From Arthrobacter sp. StoSoilB22 (lineage in GTDB: Bacteria; Actinomycetota; Actinomycetes; Actinomycetales; Micrococcaceae), in contig NZ_AP024652.1 of assembly GCF_019977315.1 (NCBI RefSeq), positions 4,278,001-4,342,000 on the forward strand: a stretch of 64,000 nt of DNA. The letters are read 5' to 3'. The position numbers were made by a program, and so were the translations under genes. The notes under the pieces were generated by a model. The model searched no databases, had not been told where the DNA came from, and saw only the letters and a program-made list of their open reading frames with translations. Positions 7,656 to 16,048 of the stretch are shown here, one piece after another. How positions within the stretch are numbered: position 1 is the stretch's first letter; each line of letters opens with the position of its first letter.

Positions 7656-9086
7656 CTAATGCGAGGACGGCGTTTCCGAGCTTTCACTCTCCCGTTCTTC
7701 CGTTGCCGTCTGCGTCTTGGAGGTTTGCGCATAGGAGGCAGACACGCGGCGGTAGACGGGAGTGAGGAAAGCGATCAGCGCCACCACGATCATGATGATG
7801 CCGGCGGCCAGGAACACCAGGGCGATGCCGCGGGAGATCCCTTCGCCCAGCAGCGGTGCGAGGTTGGCAGATCCCTCCGCGGACCGGGCGTACGGGATGA
7901 TCCAGAATTGGGCGATCGGGGCAATGAGGAAGGCAGTGATGGGCGCCGCAGCGGACTCGAATGCCATGGCGAAGCCAAACACCCTGCCCTGCCGGGGAAG
8001 TGGCACCACGCTTTGGATGACGGTCTGCTCGGCGGCTTCCACCACGGGAACCAGCGCCATGTAGAGCCAGATTCCTACGATGTAGAGCCAGGCCCACTCG
8101 CGGAAGGTGAACAAGGCGCCGATGAATCCCATGAGCACCACGGCAATGAGCATGGTCCGCAGGGGGTTGGACCCCAGGCCGAATTTGCCGACCAGTGCGC
8201 CGCCCACAATGAAGCCTGTGGCACCGATGGCAGAGACGACTCCCCACATTTCAACGGAGAACATTTCCAGGCCATAAGGGTCCATCAACGCCATGTAGAC
8301 GCCGCCGATGAAGTTGTTGAACGTGGAGAAGAGAATCAGCGCGAAGAGCCCGGAGATTGCCATGACGGCAGCCCACGACCCCCGGAGGTCGAAGCCGCCT
8401 TGCGCATCGGAGGCCGCCGCCTTCACTTCCTCCGGCAGACGCAGGGTGAGCAAGTGCGCGAAGGCCAAGGCGGTCAGCACCAGGGCGACAACTACGGTCC
8501 AACCCATGCCCAGCAACCCCACCGATAGCCCGGAGAGGACCGAGGTGACAATGAACATGAGCCCTTGCACCATGCCCACCAGCCCGTTGGCGTTGGCCCG
8601 CCGATCCGGTTCGATCAGGATGGTGACGGTGGTGGATAGGGCAATGTTCCGCATGTTTTCCACCACTGCACCGATCAGGATGATCATGGTGAAGATCCAG
8701 AACCATGGCTGCGTCAGGTCCAGGAGCGCCTGCTCCGGTGTCAGCAGGAACATGACGCCTGAGAGGACGAACATCCCCATGGTGAAGGCTGCGGCGAAAC
8801 GCATCACGGCAAGCTTCCGGTAACGGTCCACGAACGTTCCGAAGCTGATGCTGGAGAGGGCGATCAGCAGCATGTACGCACCGCCGATCACTCCGGTGGC
8901 AATGACGTTGCGTGTCTCCAAGTACACCCAGAACGTCAGGGCGAACCACAAGTAGCTGGTGGTGATATTTGCCAGGGCAGTGTTCACCAGGATCCCGGTG
9001 AAAGTACGGGATCTTTCCGCGGGGGTACGTAGGGAGAGATCGATGCTGTCAGTAGACGCGGCGGAGGCCGGTTCCTGCTCGGTCAT
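7656..9086 (-). CDS. MFS transporter, drug-efflux-like
   Basis: 476 residues with about 12 membrane helices, a ~30-residue cytosolic N-terminus and a Glu/Ser/Thr-rich C-terminal tail. The loop between helices 2 and 3 reads SFGTFVDRYRKLAVMR, the MFS loop signature (G..vDR..r). Layout resembles bacterial MFS multidrug and macrolide exporters, in which a proton gradient expels small molecules; substrate is unknown. The ATG at 9086 has only a weak ribosome site. It ends close to the isochorismatase-like gene but is convergent with it, so no functional link is implied. Confidence 0.8.
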   Translation of the reverse strand: MTEQEPASAASTDSIDLSLRTPAERSRTFTGILVNTALANITTSYLWFALTFWVYLETRNVIATGVIGGAYMLLIALSSISFGTFVDRYRKLAVMRFAAAFTMGMFVLSGVMFLLTPEQALLDLTQPWFWIFTMIILIGAVVENMRNIALSTTVTILIEPDRRANANGLVGMVQGLMFIVTSVLSGLSVGLLGMGWTVVVALVLTALAFAHLLTLRLPEEVKAAASDAQGGFDLRGSWAAVMAISGLFALILFSTFNNFIGGVYMALMDPYGLEMFSVEMWGVVSAIGATGFIVGGALVGKFGLGSNPLRTMLIAVVLMGFIGALFTFREWAWLYIVGIWLYMALVPVVEAAEQTVIQSVVPLPRQGRVFGFAMAFESAAAPITAFLIAPIAQFWIIPYARSAEGSANLAPLLGEGISRGIALVFLAAGIIMIVVALIAFLTPVYRRVSASYAQTSKTQTATEERESESSETPSSH

Positions 9087-9164
9087 GCGTCCCAGTAAAC
9101 CACCGCCGCCAGCGTCCCGGTAGTATCGGCAGGGAATCCTAATGACGCTTGGGGGAGTAATAAT

Positions 9165-10394
9165 ATGACGGAAGTTCAGGGCCAGCTTTCCTTCACTGAT
9201 GACATCAGCCGGGACCTGGAACTACAGGAGTATGGCTTGGACCCGGCCCTGGATTCAGTACTGCTTCCCAATGCTGCCGTCATGAGCGCCCTGCAGAACC
9301 TGGTGCGGCTCGCCACGGAGCTGTGCGGCGCTCCCTTTGGCGTGGTCAACATCATCAGCGCGGAGTACCAGCACCAGATTGGCGCCTGGGGCGTGGACCC
9401 GGGCGTCTGCTCCCGTGAGGACTCCATGTGCGCCAAGGTGTTCCTCTCCCGTGAGAGGACAGTGGTGGCCGATGCCTCAAAGGATCCGCGCTTCGCGGAC
9501 AATCCCTTTGTTACCGGTGAACTCGGGAAAGTCCGCTTCTATGCTTCGGTCCCCCTGCAGACAGAATCCGGATTCGTCCCTGGAACCTTATGCGTCTTCT
9601 CGGATAAGACAAAAGAACTGCGCCCCGAACAGGTGAGCATGCTGGAGGTCTTGGCAAAGCAGGTGGTGGAGTTGTTGGAACTTCAGCACCGCACCACCCA
9701 GCTGGACCGGACCTATGCCGAGTTGAAGGACAGCAATGCCAAGCTCGCCGGGTTTGCCGGACGCGTCAGCCATGATCTCCGCATTCCCCTCACCACCATC
9801 CTGGGCTATGTGGAACTGGTGGAGGACGACCCCGATGTAGAACCGAACAGCACGGCTGCGCGTTACCTGGACCGCATCGGCTCCAGCGGACGACGGATGC
9901 TGGGCATGCTGGAGGATGTTCTGAGCTATTCCCGGGTGGGCGGCGCAGTCCAGCCCACCCACGTTTCCCTGCGCCAAGTGACCGAAGAAGTTGCCCGCGA
10001 CCTGGGCATCGAGAATCACGGGATTGTGGAGGTGGAGGATTTGGCCCTCCATGCCGACCATGGACAACTCCGGACGCTGCTGCAGAACCTGCTCTCCAAT
10101 GCCATGAACTACCGCAGTCCTGATCGCGATCTCCGCGTCCGGATCAACGGGGTTTCCAATTATCATGGCGCCACGATCTTCGTGGCGGACAACGGCAAGG
10201 GCATCGAGCCCGGAGATCGCGCCAAAGCCCTGGAGCCCTTGGTGCGTCTGCGGCGGGAAGGCGACGGCCCAGGTTCCGGACTTGGTCTGGCCACGTGCAG
10301 CAGCATCGCCAAAGCACATGGGGGCGAGCTCACGTTGACCGAAACTCCCGGCGGCGGAACAACCGTGGCGGTCAGCTTTCCCGCAGGTCTTTAA
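9165..10394 (+). CDS. GAF-domain sensor histidine kinase, orphan
   Basis: 409 residues with no membrane segment, so a cytosolic sensor. An N-terminal GAF domain covers about 45-175 (LATELCGAPFGVVNIIS, FYASVPLQTESGFVPGTLCVF), followed by a HisKA dimerisation helix with phosphoacceptor His203 in GRVSHDLRIPL. The ATPase domain has the N box (LLQNLLSNAMNYR), G1 (VADNGKGIEPGD) and G2 (GPGSGLGLATC). GGGGGAG precedes the ATG. No response regulator is adjacent, so its partner is elsewhere. It converges on the Ser/Thr kinase gene with one base between the two stop codons and no obvious terminator. Confidence 0.9.
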   Translation: MTEVQGQLSFTDDISRDLELQEYGLDPALDSVLLPNAAVMSALQNLVRLATELCGAPFGVVNIISAEYQHQIGAWGVDPGVCSREDSMCAKVFLSRERTVVADASKDPRFADNPFVTGELGKVRFYASVPLQTESGFVPGTLCVFSDKTKELRPEQVSMLEVLAKQVVELLELQHRTTQLDRTYAELKDSNAKLAGFAGRVSHDLRIPLTTILGYVELVEDDPDVEPNSTAARYLDRIGSSGRRMLGMLEDVLSYSRVGGAVQPTHVSLRQVTEEVARDLGIENHGIVEVEDLALHADHGQLRTLLQNLLSNAMNYRSPDRDLRVRINGVSNYHGATIFVADNGKGIEPGDRAKALEPLVRLRREGDGPGSGLGLATCSSIAKAHGGELTLTETPGGGTTVAVSFPAGL

Positions 10395-10395
10395 A

Positions 10396-11871
10396 CTACT
10401 TACCCTCGCCGGGTCCTTTGGCCTTTTCAGACTTTTTCTCGCTCTTTCCGTTGCTCTTTTCCTTGGCAATGTCCGGGCCCGGCACCGCTGCGGGCGCGGG
10501 CGCCGGCGCTTGCACTGGCGCAGGATTCTGGGCGGGCTCCTGAAGATTGACGACGTCAGCGGGCTGGACGTCAGCACTTCCGGCGTCGCCGCTACCGGCG
10601 TCGGCAGGCTGGGCATCAGCAGGCGATGGCGCAACAGGGATGGCGGGCACCACCGGCGCAGCTGGCTGCGGCTCCGCCTGCGAAACGCCTGTGTCCGAAG
10701 GCTGGGAGGGATCGGCTGTGTTGCTTGCGGGCGCGAAACCCTGAGAGAGAATCAGCAGGGCCAGCGGAATGGTCACCGCTGCCGCGGCCACGCCACGGAC
10801 GGTCTTGGGTCGCCGTTTGCTGAAGTCCCTAATGCCGGTAACTGTGGCCTGCTTCCGGGTGACTGCCCGCAGAGGCGGCCGGCTCGGAACCTGCGGCAGC
10901 ACGGCGGTCCTTCGCCCGGCCTGTATCCCTTCCTCGGCGAGCGCCTGCTCCACGTGCTGCGCAGTGGGGCGCTTCCCCGGATCCATGTCTGTCATTGCTT
11001 CGAGCAACTCCCGCAGCGGAGCCGGCAATTCCAACGGAACCTGCGGTGCCCGGTGGAGGCGCGCTGATGCTGTCTCAATGGGGGTGCCCGGGTACTCGGC
11101 CCTGCCGGTGAGGCATTCGAGCAGTACCAAGCCCAGCGAGTAGATGTCGCTCGCGGGAGTCAGGCCCAGGCCTTGAGCCTGCTCGGGGCTAAGGTACTGG
11201 GCGGTCCCCACGGTGAAGCCGGTTGCGGTGAGCCTGTTGTCGTTCATGACCAGAGCGACGCCAAAGTCTGCCAGCTTGACGGTCTGCGCCAGGCCGTCGT
11301 CGTCGGATACCAAAATATTGGCCGGCTTGATGTCGCGGTGGATAACGCCGTGTTGATGGACCTGGGAGAGTGCCCCGGCCAGCCGGATGCCGATCCGCGC
11401 GGTCTCGGGAACGGTCAGCGGCCCGTCAGTGAGCACGGCGCGCAAATCCCTGCCCTCAGCAAGTTCCATCACCAGATAGGCACGTTCTTCGTCATTGCGC
11501 GTGTCGACTCCGGCGTCGAAGGCAGCCACCAGCCCCGGGTGGTCGAAGGCGGCCAGGAGCCGCATTTCGTTTTCCTGGCGGGCCCGGAACGATTCGTCGC
11601 CGGAACCGGGCAGGAAAATTTTGATGGCCACGTCGCGGCCGAGCAGCAGGTCCGTCGCCTGGTACACGGCTGACATGGCGCCTCTGCCCAGAACGGGTCC
11701 CAGCTGGTAGCGGCCGTCAAGTGTTTCAGCGGCACCTGCAACGTCTGTTCCTGCAGTTGCGGCTGAGGCGGGGAGATGGGGGTCCACGGCCTCGTAGTTG
11801 TTGCCCACGAATGTCACGTCCTTCAGGCCGACCTGGAGCCGCGGACTCAACCACTGTCCTAGCGTCACCAC
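10396..11871 (-). CDS. Membrane-anchored Ser/Thr protein kinase
   Basis: 491 residues. The kinase domain spans about 54-310: glycine loop LGRGAMSAVY, Lys84 in DVAIKIF, catalytic loop HRDIKPANIL (Asp180), DFG at 202-204 and SPE in place of APE. A single membrane helix at about 360-380 is followed by an extracytoplasmic Pro/Ala/Asp repeat region and a Lys/Glu-rich tail; there are no PASTA repeats, so it is not a PknB-type muropeptide sensor. I give the GTG at 11871, but the first ~50 residues are unconserved-looking and a downstream start is possible. The tail may contact the cell wall. Substrates are unknown. Confidence 0.87.
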   Translation of the reverse strand: MVTLGQWLSPRLQVGLKDVTFVGNNYEAVDPHLPASAATAGTDVAGAAETLDGRYQLGPVLGRGAMSAVYQATDLLLGRDVAIKIFLPGSGDESFRARQENEMRLLAAFDHPGLVAAFDAGVDTRNDEERAYLVMELAEGRDLRAVLTDGPLTVPETARIGIRLAGALSQVHQHGVIHRDIKPANILVSDDDGLAQTVKLADFGVALVMNDNRLTATGFTVGTAQYLSPEQAQGLGLTPASDIYSLGLVLLECLTGRAEYPGTPIETASARLHRAPQVPLELPAPLRELLEAMTDMDPGKRPTAQHVEQALAEEGIQAGRRTAVLPQVPSRPPLRAVTRKQATVTGIRDFSKRRPKTVRGVAAAAVTIPLALLILSQGFAPASNTADPSQPSDTGVSQAEPQPAAPVVPAIPVAPSPADAQPADAGSGDAGSADVQPADVVNLQEPAQNPAPVQAPAPAPAAVPGPDIAKEKSNGKSEKKSEKAKGPGEGK

Positions 11872-12241
11872 GCAATGCCGTCATTCAAACTTTCACGATG
11901 GCCGCGCGGCCGTCTGCTTCAGCCACGTGCGGCCCAGGCAAACAGCCCACACAGCATCATCCGGTTTACCAGATAAGTAATCAGGATACTGATTAAGCAG
12001 CCGGATGGGTAATGCTAAGACGCAATTGCCCGGCTATGGCGCGATCCGGAGCCGGTCCACCGCCACCCGGGACTCAGCATGGACCTGGCTGAATCCGGCG
12101 GAGATCGGGCCGGGCGGCACTAACCGCAGCAGAACGCCCGACGGCGACCTCCCGCCGTCGGGCGCTTCCTCACGTGACGTAACGTCCCTACGTGACGGAG
12201 GAAACTGCGGAGCGGCGCGCCTGCAGGGCACAATGGAAAGC
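11872..12241. other. Intergenic region, divergent promoters with hairpin and ACGTGACG pair
   Basis: 370 bp without a convincing gene, between the divergent Ser/Thr kinase and histidine phosphatase. It holds the second copy of the GACGGCG/CGCCGTC hairpin and two ACGTGACG boxes 18 bp apart (12172-12179 and 12190-12197) just before the phosphatase start, possible regulator sites. An open frame upstream of the phosphatase start looks like chance. Confidence 0.5.
12135..12164. repeat. Hairpin repeat, copy 2
   Basis: Perfect 12-bp arms at 12135-12146 and 12153-12164 around the loop acctcc. The core matches copy 1 at 2663, but this copy lies in a divergent promoter region, where a terminator is not needed. 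Confidence 0.75.
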
Positions 12242-12826
12242 ATGACCCTCACAACTTTCGCCCTCGTCCGCCACGGCCAAACCGACTGGAACGCGGAGCG
12301 CAGGTTGCAGGGGGCCACTGACATCCCGCTCAACGACGTCGGCCGCGGACAGGCGCGCGACGCCGTCGACTTCCTCTCAGACCAGGCATGGGACACCGTA
12401 GTGTCCTCGCCACTGAGCCGTGCCGCCGAAACTGCCCGGATCATCGCCGACGGCCTGGGACTCAAAGTTGCCCGGCTGGTTCCGGAGCTCACCGAGCGCA
12501 GTTTCGGTCCCGCCGAAGGACTCCAGGCAGGGCCCGAGCTGGAGGCATTGCGCATCCCGGGCGGCTTCCGTGGAGGCGAAACAGACCAGGCCGCTGCTGA
12601 CCGCGGCATTGCCGCCTTGGAATCACTAGCTGAAGAATTCGCCGGCAAACGCGTCCTGGTGGTTGCACACGGCACCCTGATTCGGCTGACCTTGAGCCAA
12701 GCGATCGGCCGCACCCTGAGCAGCGTGCAGAACGCTGTGCTCAACCTGGCCCACCACCATGTGACCGACGGCTGGCAGCTGGAGTACTTCAACGGCGAGC
12801 GCGTCACGGCCGACGTCCAGCCCTAA
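12242..12826 (+). CDS. Histidine phosphatase family protein (phosphoglycerate-mutase-like)
   Basis: 194 residues. The phosphoacceptor motif LVRHGQTDWNAERRLQG is at the N-terminus, and the second catalytic His is in VLVVAHGTLIRL. The fold and length fit the broad-specificity phosphatase branch rather than glycolytic dPGM. Start chosen at the ATG of MTLTTFALVRHG with GGAAAG just upstream; an in-frame ATG nine bases earlier is the alternative. It is monocistronic, divergent from the Ser/Thr kinase. The substrate (phosphosugar, adenosylcobalamin phosphate or other) cannot be decided here. Confidence 0.85.
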   Translation: MTLTTFALVRHGQTDWNAERRLQGATDIPLNDVGRGQARDAVDFLSDQAWDTVVSSPLSRAAETARIIADGLGLKVARLVPELTERSFGPAEGLQAGPELEALRIPGGFRGGETDQAAADRGIAALESLAEEFAGKRVLVVAHGTLIRLTLSQAIGRTLSSVQNAVLNLAHHHVTDGWQLEYFNGERVTADVQP

Positions 12827-12897
12827 GCCGTCAACCCCAGCCGGGACCCCCGTATACCAGTCGCTGCATCGGGGACCAAGACGCAGGCTTGAAGCAG

Positions 12898-13182
12898 CTA
12901 TCGAGCGTCGAGCCGGGCCCTCAGTTGCTTTGTGTAGTCCGAATAGGCGGCAGCAATCTCTTCCAGGTCAACGGTCTGCGGGAAATCGATCACGGGTTGA
13001 TGTTCGGCCAGATACGTCGTGGTTTCTTCAACAACACGCTGCTCCTCAAAGACGTCCAGGCCCGCCTCAGCCAGGAAATCCGGGTTGGTGTGGACCAGGG
13101 ACTCCCCGGTTTGGCCTTCCGAGGCCCACCGCACCAAGTACTCGTTGTGATTGACCAGTTCAATGTCGAATGACTTCTCCAT
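12898..13182 (-). CDS. Small conserved hypothetical protein
   Basis: 94 residues, acidic, no signal peptide or membrane helix. It starts MEKSFDIELVNHNEYLVRWASEG (beta-rich) and continues with helices (VVEETTTYLAEHQPVIDF, LEEIAAAYSDYTKQLRARLD). Codon use and base composition match its neighbours, which supports coding. Ribosome site is weak. I do not recognise a domain. It is convergent with the histidine phosphatase and lies alone. Confidence 0.6.
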   Translation of the reverse strand: MEKSFDIELVNHNEYLVRWASEGQTGESLVHTNPDFLAEAGLDVFEEQRVVEETTTYLAEHQPVIDFPQTVDLEEIAAAYSDYTKQLRARLDAR

Positions 13183-13353
13183 GGCAGCAGCCTACGCCGC
13201 TAGGGAGATGGCGCTGACATACCCCGCATCGGCTTGGCTATCTGAATTCGGCTCCGGCCAAGATGGTCTCCGAACGGCTTGACCACAGGCGCACCCTGAA
13301 CTGTCGCCGCCGGGCCCTCCGGGCGACTGGCCCTTCGGGTCCGGACGCACAAC

Positions 13354-13387
13354 AGCGCACGACGGCGGCCTCCCGCCGTCGTGCGCT
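13354..13387. repeat. Hairpin repeat, copy 3
   Basis: Perfect 14-bp arms at 13354-13367 and 13374-13387 around the loop gcctcc. It sits just downstream of the minus-strand DUF6458 gene, where it could act as a terminator. Confidence 0.75.
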
Positions 13388-13407
13388 TCTTCGATAAGTT
13401 GCGGCTG

Positions 13408-13638
13408 CTAGACCTCGGGGCGCCGCTCGACAACCGTGTGGGGATCGCCGCGGCGTTCAACAACAGTGCGGCGGGTCCTGTTGGACATGGCGATGGAGAT
13501 GATGAGGCCGATGATGCCGACCCCGATCAAAATGTAGCCGACCAGGACTTGGTCGAGGAAGGGGATGATTCCGGGGGCGAGCGCGAAAGCCAGAATAGCT
13601 CCGATGGCAATCAGTGCAATGGAAGAACCAATTCTCAT
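13408..13638 (-). CDS. DUF6458 family small membrane protein
   Basis: 76 residues starting MRIGSSIALIAIGAILAFALAP, chosen because GGAG lies just upstream of the ATG at 13638. Two membrane helices (about 4-22 and 30-52) are followed by a basic cytosolic tail with VVERR twice (TRRTVVERRGDPHTVVERR). The helix pair and the position of the loop resemble actinobacterial DUF6458 proteins, whose role is unknown. Transcribed alone; hairpin copy 3 lies at its 3' side. Confidence 0.75.
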   Translation of the reverse strand: MRIGSSIALIAIGAILAFALAPGIIPFLDQVLVGYILIGVGIIGLIISIAMSNRTRRTVVERRGDPHTVVERRPEV

Positions 13639-13755
13639 AACGTGCTCCTCATATTGTTTTGGCGCAGTCAGGGCCTGCGTCAAATCTGTGTCATCAGGAT
13701 ACTTACGAACAAGAGCTCCGGCCAGTCATCGCCACGCCGCGTTCATCGGCGTTAA

Positions 13756-14652
13756 TTAATGACCGTAGCGTTCCGCCACCCTGCCGATTGCATCCTCGGG
13801 AGTCGGCGCTGGACCAAATACCTGCTCCTGGCGGCTGATGTCCGCAACGTACCTGCCGGTCTCGAACCACGCCACCATGCTTGCCATATCGCCCACCAAC
13901 GGCAGGACTTTCGCGGTCACTTTACCGAGTCCCGCTATGGCACCGGCGGGTACGGACATCACCTTGATCTGCTTTCCCGCCCGACGGCCAGCCAGCTCCG
14001 CCGCTTCATGAATACTCACCGGCCGGCTCCACCCGATGTCAATCCGCTCACCCTCAACAACGTCCGCGTCCACCGCCTCCGCAAGGTACGCGGCGACGTC
14101 ACTGGCCAGGACGAAAGTGAGCCGGGCATCCTTGGAACCGAGCCACACGAAGCGGCCCTTCGCGAAGGGATCCCCGCCCATCCCCACCGCTTGGTCGAAG
14201 AACGCGCCGGGCCTGAGGGCCACAAAGGGAACACCGAGATCTTCGAAAGTGTCCTCGGCCTTCTTCTTGTTCCAGAAATGGGGAATCTGGGGAGTCTGGT
14301 CGCACGTGACGATGCTGATGAGCACGAAGCGCGGCACCCGGGCGTGCTTCGCCGCGACAGCCAGGTTGTTGTTGCCGAAAGTGTCGATCGCTGTGGCGTT
14401 CTTGTCATTGCGCGTATAGCCGGCCGCCGTCGAGATCGCCGCCGAAACACCGGTCATCGCAGTGATCAAGGAGGCGGTGTCCAGCATATCCCCGCGGGCA
14501 ATCTCAACACCCTTGGCAACAAGCTTGGCCGCATTGGACTTCGGTCTCACCAAAGCGCGGACTTTCTTGCCACGCTTGAGAAGCTCGTCCACCACTTGGC
14601 CACCCAGGAAACCCGTAGCACCAACAACAAGGACAGGTAGGTCTTCGGCCAC
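13756..14652 (-). CDS. NAD(P)-binding NmrA-like / atypical SDR protein
   Basis: 298 residues with the N-terminal dinucleotide-binding motif VVGATGFLGGQVV, then a Rossmann domain (KVRALVRPKSNAAKL, VEIARGDMLDTASL). A YxxxK active site is not obvious; the equivalent stretch is HFWNKKKAEDTF. That fits the atypical SDR/NmrA group, which covers reductases and redox-sensing proteins. GTG start at 14652 with GAGGAG upstream. It lies downstream of the quinone oxidoreductase gene on the same strand, about 130 bp away, so a shared redox-stress role is possible but not shown. Confidence 0.8.
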   Translation of the reverse strand: MAEDLPVLVVGATGFLGGQVVDELLKRGKKVRALVRPKSNAAKLVAKGVEIARGDMLDTASLITAMTGVSAAISTAAGYTRNDKNATAIDTFGNNNLAVAAKHARVPRFVLISIVTCDQTPQIPHFWNKKKAEDTFEDLGVPFVALRPGAFFDQAVGMGGDPFAKGRFVWLGSKDARLTFVLASDVAAYLAEAVDADVVEGERIDIGWSRPVSIHEAAELAGRRAGKQIKVMSVPAGAIAGLGKVTAKVLPLVGDMASMVAWFETGRYVADISRQEQVFGPAPTPEDAIGRVAERYGH

Positions 14653-14744
14653 GGCTTCTCCTCAAGGGTTTGTTCCTAGGGTCAGTGGTAGCACGCGACG
14701 GGAGCTCCGGGCTAGGGCATGTTCAGCCGAGCACATTGCCCTCG

Positions 14745-14785
14745 CCTGCGTGGCTTACCCTGCGTGGCTTACCCTGCGTGGCTTA
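14745..14785. repeat. 14-bp tandem repeat, three copies, spanning a stop codon
   Basis: Unit cctgcgtggcttac at 14745-14758, 14759-14772 and 14773-14785 (last copy 13 bp). The third copy includes the TAA stop of the 14783-15856 gene. Copies are identical, suggesting recent expansion by slippage. Confidence 0.85.
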
Positions 14786-15856
14786 GATGGTGATGACCAC
14801 CTTCCCGCGGGCTTTACCGGCGTCGAAATAACGCATGGCCTCGGGGACCTGCGCCAGCGGAAACGTTCGGTCTATTGCAGGAGTGATGGTTCCTGCGTCC
14901 AAGAGCTCCGCAAGGTGTTCCAGATCCCCAGCCGTCTGGGTTCCCACTATCATGGTGAGCCGCTGCTTGATGAACGGGGAGAGTGCCACTGCCCGCAATT
15001 GGCGATCCATGCTCCCCGTCCACGAGCCGCCTTCCTCACCACCGGTGATCACAGCAGTACCGGCAGGGGTGAGCGACCGCCGAAGTCGGGCAACGGACGG
15101 GTTGCCTGCGATGTCGATGATGACGTCGTAGCGTTCCGCGCCATCAGCAAAATCCTCCGTGGTGTAGTCGATGACGTGGTCTGCGCCGAGGGTTCGGACC
15201 AAGTCCAGCTTGGCGGTGCTGGCAACGCCGGTGACCCGGGCGCCTGCAGCCTTGGCGAGCTGCACCGCGTAGCTGCCCACGCCTCCGGAGGCGCCGGTGA
15301 TCAGTACGCTGAGCTCCCTGGATGCCGCCGCCTTTTCCTTTGGCATCGAGGCCTTCATCGGATCAATACCGCCGGCGCGCAGCGCAATCAGGGCAGTGCA
15401 GGCTGAAACCGGCACCGCAGCGGCCTGCTCGAAGCTAATACCCGAGGGCTTGTGCGCAAGATGATTTTCACCGGCAGCGGCGTACTCAGCGAAGGTTCCC
15501 TTCCCCGACCCGAAGACATGGTCACCCACAACAAACCGCGTCACTTGTGAACCCACCGCCTCAACGGTACCGGCGAGGTCCAGCCCGGGAACGGGATGCC
15601 TCGGAGCGCGGAAACCGTAGACCGGGCGCAGCGCATACGGCAAACCGCTGGTGATGTGCCATGTCCCGCGATCCAACCCGGCGGCCTGAACCTTCACCAG
15701 TACTTCATTCTCACCTATGGCGGGGCGCGGGACCTGAGCCTCGCGCAGGACGTCGGCGGAACCGTAACCCTCCTGAACAATGGCCCTCATGAACGGGCCC
15801 GGTATGGACCGCCGCTTGTGATGACGTGATTCCTTGGCTTGCTGACCAGTGGTCAT
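14783..15856 (-). CDS. NADP-dependent quinone oxidoreductase / zinc-free MDR alcohol dehydrogenase
   Basis: About 357 residues. I chose the ATG at 15856 (MTTGQQAKESRHHKRR) because GAGAGG precedes it; an internal ATG at MRAIVQEGYG is the alternative and would give the usual family length. The GroES-like domain lacks zinc ligands, and the nucleotide-binding motif is LITGASGGVGSYAVQLAKAAGA, so it belongs to the quinone-oxidoreductase group, which reduces enones or quinones with NADPH. It is divergent from a TetR regulator across a region with paired palindromes, consistent with TetR-controlled detoxification. A 14-bp repeat overlaps its stop codon. Confidence 0.85.
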   Translation of the reverse strand: MTTGQQAKESRHHKRRSIPGPFMRAIVQEGYGSADVLREAQVPRPAIGENEVLVKVQAAGLDRGTWHITSGLPYALRPVYGFRAPRHPVPGLDLAGTVEAVGSQVTRFVVGDHVFGSGKGTFAEYAAAGENHLAHKPSGISFEQAAAVPVSACTALIALRAGGIDPMKASMPKEKAAASRELSVLITGASGGVGSYAVQLAKAAGARVTGVASTAKLDLVRTLGADHVIDYTTEDFADGAERYDVIIDIAGNPSVARLRRSLTPAGTAVITGGEEGGSWTGSMDRQLRAVALSPFIKQRLTMIVGTQTAGDLEHLAELLDAGTITPAIDRTFPLAQVPEAMRYFDAGKARGKVVITI

Positions 15857-15911
15857 GGCCGGACCTCTCAGGGTGTGCGTTGATGGGTTACGGGGTTGTT
15901 TCAGCAATTTC

Positions 15912-15946
15912 GTACGCTGTACCAAAGACGTTACCGTACACTGTAC
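15912..15946. promoter_or_regulatory. Two near-identical palindromes, probable TetR operators
   Basis: GTACGCTGTAC (15912-15922) and GTACACTGTAC (15936-15946) are 24 bp apart in the divergent region between the oxidoreductase and TetR genes. Dyad symmetry and position are typical for an autoregulatory TetR operator. Confidence 0.65.
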
Positions 15947-15995
15947 TAAAGGTCTAGGGGTACTAAACGTCTAGAGGTACTAAAGGTTTAGGACC
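15945..15995. repeat. 17-bp tandem repeat, three copies, beside the operators
   Basis: Units start at 15945, 15962 and 15979 with the pattern actaaaNgtYtagNggt. They adjoin the second palindrome and lie between it and the TetR start. Variation between copies is at a few positions only. They may be extra binding sites or spacing elements. Confidence 0.7.
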
Positions 15996-16048
15996 TAGAC
16001 CACCAGCACCAAACCGCCATGAACCCGTTCCAAGCCGAGGGAGATCCC

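Noticed and set aside
7497..8528. 343-residue plus-strand frame opposite the MFS gene
   Set aside because: His/Gly/Asp-rich, antisense of a well-formed membrane protein; not coding.
11980..12241. N-terminal extension of the histidine phosphatase (frame open from 12005)
   Set aside because: The extension crosses the hairpin repeat and has no domain similarity; the RHG motif normally lies within the first ten residues, as with the chosen start.
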